Assembly (NCBI GenBank): GCA_035628335.1
Contig: DASPKA010000060.1
Location: 1 to 9,180, forward strand
Reading direction: 5' to 3'
Length of the DNA stretch: 9,180 nt
From: DASPKA01 sp035628335
Lineage (GTDB): Bacteria > Patescibacteriota > Doudnabacteria > UBA920
Below are positions 4,955 through 9,180 of this stretch, piece after piece (the first letter of the stretch is position 1; each line of letters opens with the position of its first letter). Both the position numbers and the translations under genes were made by a program. The notes beneath the pieces are model-generated. The model was given only the letters and a program-made list of their open reading frames with translations. It made no database searches and was not told the DNA's origin.

Positions 4955-5812
4955 TTAGTATAACCCAAAAAGGCTGCGTTGAGAAGACTCTGCGGGTTGT
5001 TTTGCTTTTATGCTCTTCTTGGGGCGTTCTGTAAAGTGCATTTCCTGCTTTATAGCAGGCAGACTGCTTTCAAGTGGCGCTGCTTCTTTTCTATATAAAC
5101 AATAGTCACAGGTAGTATTTGCTGAGGGAAGACCGCCGTCCAAGCAACCCTTAATTTTCTCTAAGACGGACTCAATCCATTCCGTAGCACCCTCATATGG
5201 AATAAGCTTTACCTCAAACTCAAGCTTACCGTCAAACGCTTCAGCATCGCGCTTACCATTACAGTAAACAAAATATCCAGTCTTTGCAACAGGAAACCCA
5301 TTCCTTGCGAATAACCATTGGTAGATCTCCATCTGCCGCTTGTAACCGTCTTGCCAGGGGGCGTCTAAAGTGACTTCAGTTTCTTTACTCGTTGCTTTAT
5401 AATCAACAATCATTAGCTCGCCTGAGCTTGACTGCCATATGTCATCAACAGCACCGGTAATTAGTAAATTAGTAGGCTCATGCAAAAACTCTATGCCTTT
5501 AAAATTCTCACGCCACTGATCCATTAACGGATGACTAAATGGCACTGCATCAACACCATAATGCGACATCAGTGGATGTGTTGTAGCTCCCGCGCGGTGT
5601 ATGTCGAACTCTTTTTTTAAGAGATGGTCAACAGCGGAGTTTAGATTAAACGGAAAACCAGGAGGCCTCCCAAGCCCAAGCCTACGGTCGAGATAAAAAC
5701 AACGCGGACACTCAACAAATAAGTCTATTTTAGACCTTGAAAGTTTGAAATACTGCTTGCTTTCCGGGTCATAGCAATTTTTTTGATTACGGCCTTTATA
5801 AAAGTTAGACAT
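4955..5812 (-). CDS. PD-(D/E)XK nuclease-like protein (RecB/AddB/Cas4-type fold)
   Basis: The 285-residue product has the active-site layout of the PD-(D/E)XK superfamily (PDDEXK_1, as in RecB, AddB and Cas4 nuclease domains). GAVDDI gives the first Asp (D123), IVDYK gives D137 and K139, and QMEIY gives the family's QxxxY (Q160, Y164). The N-terminal SRSKIDLFVECPRCFYL (C35, C38) and the C-terminal CDYC (C235, C238) supply four cysteines that could hold an iron-sulfur cluster or zinc. A polar tail of about 40 residues ends in QRSLFGLY, which fits a sliding-clamp binding motif. I start it at the ATG at 5810-5812, which overlaps the folD stop by 8 bp; an in-frame TTG at 5830 would add six residues. 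It lacks any helicase domain and no recombination gene is adjacent, so a DNA repair role is inferred from fold alone. Confidence 0.85.
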   Translation of the reverse strand: MSNFYKGRNQKNCYDPESKQYFKLSRSKIDLFVECPRCFYLDRRLGLGRPPGFPFNLNSAVDHLLKKEFDIHRAGATTHPLMSHYGVDAVPFSHPLMDQWRENFKGIEFLHEPTNLLITGAVDDIWQSSSGELMIVDYKATSKETEVTLDAPWQDGYKRQMEIYQWLFARNGFPVAKTGYFVYCNGKRDAEAFDGKLEFEVKLIPYEGATEWIESVLEKIKGCLDGGLPSANTTCDYCLYRKEAAPLESSLPAIKQEMHFTERPKKSIKAKQPAESSQRSLFGLY

Positions 5813-6638
5813 TGGTTTTTTTCTTCGCAACTAATAATACATTTTTCAGCAGACAAGCCACGGTCACCGGACCCACTCCACCCGGAGTTGGGGTTACTAA
5901 ACTCGCCAACTGAGCTGCAGCAGGATCGAGATCGCCATATATAGAACCTTTGTCTTCAGAAGTCCCTGCGTCTATAATCGCAGCACCCGGCTTTACATGC
6001 TCAGGCCCCAGCAAACCAGCAATTCCAACTCCGCTAATCAGCACATCTGCTGTACTACAGAGTGCGACAAGATCCTGTGTGGACTTGTCGGCTGTAGCTA
6101 CTCTGTATCCGGCCTTACGAAGCATGTGCGTCACAGGCATGCCCACCAACCTGCCTTGGCCAACTACAACTATCTGCCCCTTTTTGAACTCCTGTGGAAG
6201 GCGGTTAAAAAGTTCAAACACAGCTCCGGCAGTAGGTGGCTCAAAAGACTCAGCATTTGCATAAAAACGTTTCACCTGTTCACTCCCCAAGCAATCAACA
6301 TCCAGTTCGGGACGAATCGCAGCTATCAAAGCTTCGCTGTTCACATGTGCAGGGGTTGGTAACTGGACTATTATTCCGCACAACCTAGCATCTTCCTGTT
6401 GCTTTGACATCGCGCTTTGAATGTCATCAAGTGGTGTATCTTCTCCAAATTCCATACACCTAAATTCAAATCCTGCATCGCGTGAGAGCTTAGACTTAAT
6501 CTTGACATATGAACGAGACACGGGATCATTACCTACCAATACATCCACAAAAAGCGGCTTAAACGGTAGGGCCGATGCTTCAGACTCAACTGTACTTAGT
6601 ATTTCCTTTGAAATTTTATGTCCATCAATGATTTGCAT
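5805..6638 (-). CDS. folD: bifunctional methylene-tetrahydrofolate dehydrogenase / methenyl-tetrahydrofolate cyclohydrolase
   Basis: FolD interconverts 5,10-methylene-, 5,10-methenyl- and 10-formyl-tetrahydrofolate, feeding purine synthesis and initiator-tRNA formylation. The 277 residues are close to the family's 280-290. The catalytic YxxxK is present (Y44, K48 in SRSYVKIK), as is Q92 in VQLPTP, D115 in LDVDC and the C-terminal TPTPGGVGPVT. Several family positions are changed: KDVDG is LDVDC, PCTP is PPTA, and the dinucleotide-binding GRSxxVGxP is GQGRLVGMP (160-168), with the usual later HSKT read as DKST. Residues around GRS and HSKT contact NADP in known enzymes, so cofactor preference may differ; this is inference. 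Start is the ATG at 6636-6638, with no Shine-Dalgarno. The 3' end overlaps the nuclease gene, suggesting coupled translation. A family A repeat fills the gap from mrdA. Confidence 0.95.
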   Translation of the reverse strand: MQIIDGHKISKEILSTVESEASALPFKPLFVDVLVGNDPVSRSYVKIKSKLSRDAGFEFRCMEFGEDTPLDDIQSAMSKQQEDARLCGIIVQLPTPAHVNSEALIAAIRPELDVDCLGSEQVKRFYANAESFEPPTAGAVFELFNRLPQEFKKGQIVVVGQGRLVGMPVTHMLRKAGYRVATADKSTQDLVALCSTADVLISGVGIAGLLGPEHVKPGAAIIDAGTSEDKGSIYGDLDPAAAQLASLVTPTPGGVGPVTVACLLKNVLLVAKKKTNV

Positions 6639-6640
6639 TT

Positions 6641-6736
6641 ATAGTCCATAAAGTCGAAAGTCCATAAAGTCCATAAAGTGTTAGTAGTCGTTCACTGTGC
6701 GAACTTTTAGACTTTATAGACTTTCGACTTTCAACT
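6641..6736. repeat. palindromic repeat between mrdA and folD (family A)
   Basis: The left arm (6643-6680) is made of AAAGTC words: CATAAAGTC, GAAAGTC, CATAAAGTC, CATAAAGTG. The right arm (about 6704-6735) holds the mirrored words ACTTTATAGACTTTCGACTTTC. The arms can fold into an imperfect stem of more than 20 bp with a central loop. The element spans almost the whole 98-bp gap, from 2 bp before folD to the mrdA stop. The arm words, and their order on the minus strand, match the copy inside mnmA. No T tract follows, so it is not a typical terminator. Confidence 0.8.
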
Positions 6737-8692
6737 CTACTTATTATACCTGTTTTCTATCAACCATTCCATAGTCTTCTTTACAATTGGCACAGCCGCT
6801 GCACTACCCTCGCCGCCTGCTTCCACCAACACGGTCATAGTTACCAATTCGCCTCCTAAAGGACAAAACGCTGTAAACCACGCGTGGTACTTGTCAGGGT
6901 TTGCATCATCAAACTGCGAAGTTCCAGTTTTCCCACTACATTCAACTGATAGCTCAGCTAGCTTTTTTGCACTACCATTTACTACGGTGCGACGCATGCC
7001 GTTCTGGGCAATTTTAAATACCTCGTTGCTTGCCGGATGTGTAAACAAAACTTTTGGCTTATGTTCGTAAACTACCTTACCTATACTATTTAGAATTCGC
7101 TTTACTACATATGGCCGGTGTGCAACCCCGTTACTAGCAACTGCAGAAGTAGCCACTGCCATTTGCAGTGGTGTTACTAACATATCACCTTGACCTATTC
7201 CTATATGGTACGTATCACCCACATACCACTTTCCTTTTATCGGGTCATTGTCGTAATACTCCATTTTCCAGTCCGGATCTGGTACTAAACCCTTCTTTTC
7301 ACCTGGAAGGTCTATAGCAGTAACACTTCCCAGATTGTACAAACGAAGCGAGTCTGCAACACCAAACGGACCAAGGCTCTTCATTGTGCTACCTGGTAAA
7401 CCTCCTGCAACTGCATAGAAAAAAATGTCACTGCTCTCAGCAATTGCAGAGTAAACATCCATGGGTCCAAGCCCTGATCGCTTCCACCCGCGGAAGGAGT
7501 ACACAATAGACGGATCATACTGGTTAGGGATTCGAATAATTCCAGTGTCGTTTATAATTGTTTTGTCTGTTACCACCCCATACATAAGTGCTGCGGTAGC
7601 AATAAGAGGTTTTACTGTAGAGCCCGGTGGGTAAGTACCAGCCAATGCTCTATTAAATAATGGCAGGCTTTTGTTATTAAATAACTGATCAAAAATTTCA
7701 GGGTCCTGCGCCGCTTTCCCAGAAACTAGGTCGTTCGACTTAAAGGAAGGAACTGAAATCAGAGAAAGCACCTCACCTGTCTTAGCGTTCATTACTACCG
7801 CAGCACCCTTGGTATCTTCTGCCTGCTCTTCAAAGAATTGGTGTATTTTTTGACTCAGCTCAGCGTCTACCGTTAGCTCCATATTTGCCCCTGGCAATGG
7901 CTCGCTTTCCGCAAATTCTGAAACAAATAACCCACGAGAATTAACCTGCACCTGGCGATATCCATTAATACCACGCAACAGTGAATCATACTGCTTTTCT
8001 ACTCCTGTTTTGCCTATCTGGTCACGTGGATGCCGATACTCGGACGAGAGAGTATCTGCTTCATTTTCAGTCACTAAGCCAGTATACCCAAGTACGCTGG
8101 CCATAGCGTAATCTGGATTATAGTTCCGCACCGGAACAGTCTCAAGCCCTAAACCCAAAAATGCCTCACCTCCAGCTTCAAACTTAAGCTTTTCTTCCTG
8201 AGTAATTCCGTACTTAAGAGGAATGGTTTGGTAGGAGGTTCGATCAATTTTTTTTAGTTTCTCAAATACCGCTTCCGGATCAATGCTTATAATATTCGCA
8301 AGCCGTGATATTTCCTCTTTTAGTCCATCTACTGGTAAGTCGGCTGGAGTTGCCACTAAGTTAAAGCTGGCAGTGTTGTCTGCAACTTTCTTTCCAGTCC
8401 GGTCAAAAACGAACCCCCGTGGTGCAAGGAGAACCGTGGTCCTCAGGCGATTTGTCTCTGACAAACGCTGAAGCTGATTGTGCTGTATTATCTGTAAGTA
8501 CACCAAGCGTACCGCGACAATTGCAAAGAACAACAACACTGCATACCAGAGCACTTTAAAGCCGTAGTATGAACCAGGATCTTCGAACACCTCACTTACC
8601 CTGGAGGCCGTGTCTATAGAATACTCATCAAAACTTAGCTCAGTTTTGTACTTGTCTTTGATTGTAGAGTAAATTTCAAAAGGGTTAGACAT
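6737..8692 (-). CDS. mrdA: penicillin-binding protein 2, elongasome transpeptidase
   Basis: PBP2 cross-links peptidoglycan during cell elongation with RodA and the MreBCD proteins. The 651-residue product has a cytoplasmic N-terminus of about 45 residues, one membrane anchor (about 46-67), the start of the dimerisation domain with APRGFVFDRTG (90-100), and a transpeptidase domain from about 295. All three active-site motifs are present: STVK (358-361, Ser358 nucleophile, in YPPGSTVKP), SSD (420-422, with SxD as is usual in PBP2) and KTG (588-590, in CSGKTGTSQF). The C-terminal HAWFTAF is also typical. The length suits the family (about 600-700). The ATG at 8690-8692 lies 4 bp after the mreD stop, and AAGAAG within the mreD 3' end may serve as ribosome binding site. 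It is clearly co-transcribed with mreD. Confidence 0.95.
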   Translation of the reverse strand: MSNPFEIYSTIKDKYKTELSFDEYSIDTASRVSEVFEDPGSYYGFKVLWYAVLLFFAIVAVRLVYLQIIQHNQLQRLSETNRLRTTVLLAPRGFVFDRTGKKVADNTASFNLVATPADLPVDGLKEEISRLANIISIDPEAVFEKLKKIDRTSYQTIPLKYGITQEEKLKFEAGGEAFLGLGLETVPVRNYNPDYAMASVLGYTGLVTENEADTLSSEYRHPRDQIGKTGVEKQYDSLLRGINGYRQVQVNSRGLFVSEFAESEPLPGANMELTVDAELSQKIHQFFEEQAEDTKGAAVVMNAKTGEVLSLISVPSFKSNDLVSGKAAQDPEIFDQLFNNKSLPLFNRALAGTYPPGSTVKPLIATAALMYGVVTDKTIINDTGIIRIPNQYDPSIVYSFRGWKRSGLGPMDVYSAIAESSDIFFYAVAGGLPGSTMKSLGPFGVADSLRLYNLGSVTAIDLPGEKKGLVPDPDWKMEYYDNDPIKGKWYVGDTYHIGIGQGDMLVTPLQMAVATSAVASNGVAHRPYVVKRILNSIGKVVYEHKPKVLFTHPASNEVFKIAQNGMRRTVVNGSAKKLAELSVECSGKTGTSQFDDANPDKYHAWFTAFCPLGGELVTMTVLVEAGGEGSAAAVPIVKKTMEWLIENRYNK

Positions 8693-8696
8693 AACA

Positions 8697-9179
8697 TTAT
8701 CTTCTTAAGATCTTGAAGAAGGCATACAAGGGGGCGGAGAGTTTTAATAGGGGCTTTGCAATGATCACTGAAATTCCTGGTCCAACAAATAAGGCAGGAC
8801 TTAAGTGCCCGATACTTTCGTATCCCCATATAACTGTTACAACATAAGCACATGTATACGCTGTAACAAAAAATAATGCTACCAAAAAGTTCACGTAAAA
8901 TGAACTATCACGGAAAATATAAATTTTAGATTCAAACACCCATACCACAGCTCCACCTAACAAATATCCCAGCATCATACCTCCAGCAGGTAAACCCGAA
9001 GCAAAGTCAGCCAAAAGCCCACAGATTAACAATAGAGAAACAGTATTAAAGAACCCGCCTTCAATTAAAACTAAACATGCAAGTAAAGTCCATAAATCTG
9101 GAAACACCACCCCAAAAGAAAGCTTTAGCGCAATCGTTAGAGAGAATACAATATAAAAGAAAATACAAATGGCTAAAAA
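8697..9179 (-). CDS. mreD: rod shape-determining protein MreD, 5' end outside the window
   Basis: MreD is an integral membrane protein of the cell-elongation complex that links MreB and MreC to the peptidoglycan synthases. The frame is open to the right edge, so the start is not visible. A GTG at 9108-9110 is possible, but the upstream codons encode a hydrophobic helix (CIFFYIVFSLTIALKLSFG) typical of the first MreD segment, so the true start is further right. About 160 codons with four to five membrane segments are visible. The family signature GLLADFASGLPAGGMMLGYLL matches the usual 'GlllDl.sg.p.G' region. It lies 4 bp before mrdA, and mreB/mreC are expected beyond the right edge. Confidence 0.85.
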   Translation of the reverse strand, partial: FLAICIFFYIVFSLTIALKLSFGVVFPDLWTLLACLVLIEGGFFNTVSLLLICGLLADFASGLPAGGMMLGYLLGGAVVWVFESKIYIFRDSSFYVNFLVALFFVTAYTCAYVVTVIWGYESIGHLSPALFVGPGISVIIAKPLLKLSAPLYAFFKILRR

Positions 9180-9180
9180 T

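Noticed and set aside
6642..6680. Tandem 8-9 bp units that might be a CRISPR array
   Set aside because: The units are too short and have no spacers of even length; they form one arm of a palindromic repeat.
1..9180. tRNA, rRNA, insertion sequence, phage or defence system
   Set aside because: I saw no cloverleaf, rRNA segment, transposase or phage motif. The PD-(D/E)XK protein has no CRISPR or toxin partner in the window.

Overview
The window reads as a chromosomal segment of a small-genome bacterium, most likely a member of the Patescibacteria (Candidate Phyla Radiation, Parcubacteria-like). The pointers are compact and often divergent core proteins, several very small uncharacterised genes, few Shine-Dalgarno sites and short palindromic repeats in and between genes. 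The lineage is an inference; no marker gene was compared. TGA is a stop here (mnmA ends in TGA), which argues against the lineages that read TGA as glycine.

Left part, plus strand (1-3490): the 3' end of a CPBP-type membrane protein whose expected catalytic residues all look replaced; a 56-residue one-helix protein; a complete membrane-bound pyrophosphatase (hppA) with the lysine signature of potassium-independent proton pumps, behind a promoter whose -10 box sits in a perfect 14-bp palindrome and followed by a textbook terminator; then two small unrecognised genes (86 and 77 codons), each with its own intrinsic terminator. The second has a good promoter, an inverted repeat at the predicted transcript start, a structured leader and a four-cysteine product.

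Right part, minus strand (3405-9180, transcribed right to left): mreD (5' end outside the window), mrdA (PBP2), folD, a PD-(D/E)XK nuclease-like protein, ybaB/ebfC and mnmA. mreD-mrdA is the cell-elongation module, and folD overlaps the nuclease gene by 8 bp. ybaB and mnmA are 26 bp apart and probably share a promoter in the gap upstream of ybaB.

The most unusual features are structural. (1) A palindromic repeat built from AAGTCGAAAG / CATAAAGTC units lies between mrdA and folD, and a related copy lies inside mnmA in frame, adding about 19 residues to a surface position of the enzyme. (2) The terminator of the 77-codon plus-strand gene lies wholly inside the 3' coding end of the convergent mnmA gene. 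(3) A second repeat family (TTAGTGAATAG) fills the ybaB upstream region, with a partial copy in the hppA leader. (4) The nuclease-like protein ends in a peptide that fits a sliding-clamp binding motif. No RNA gene, insertion sequence, CRISPR array or phage gene was seen.
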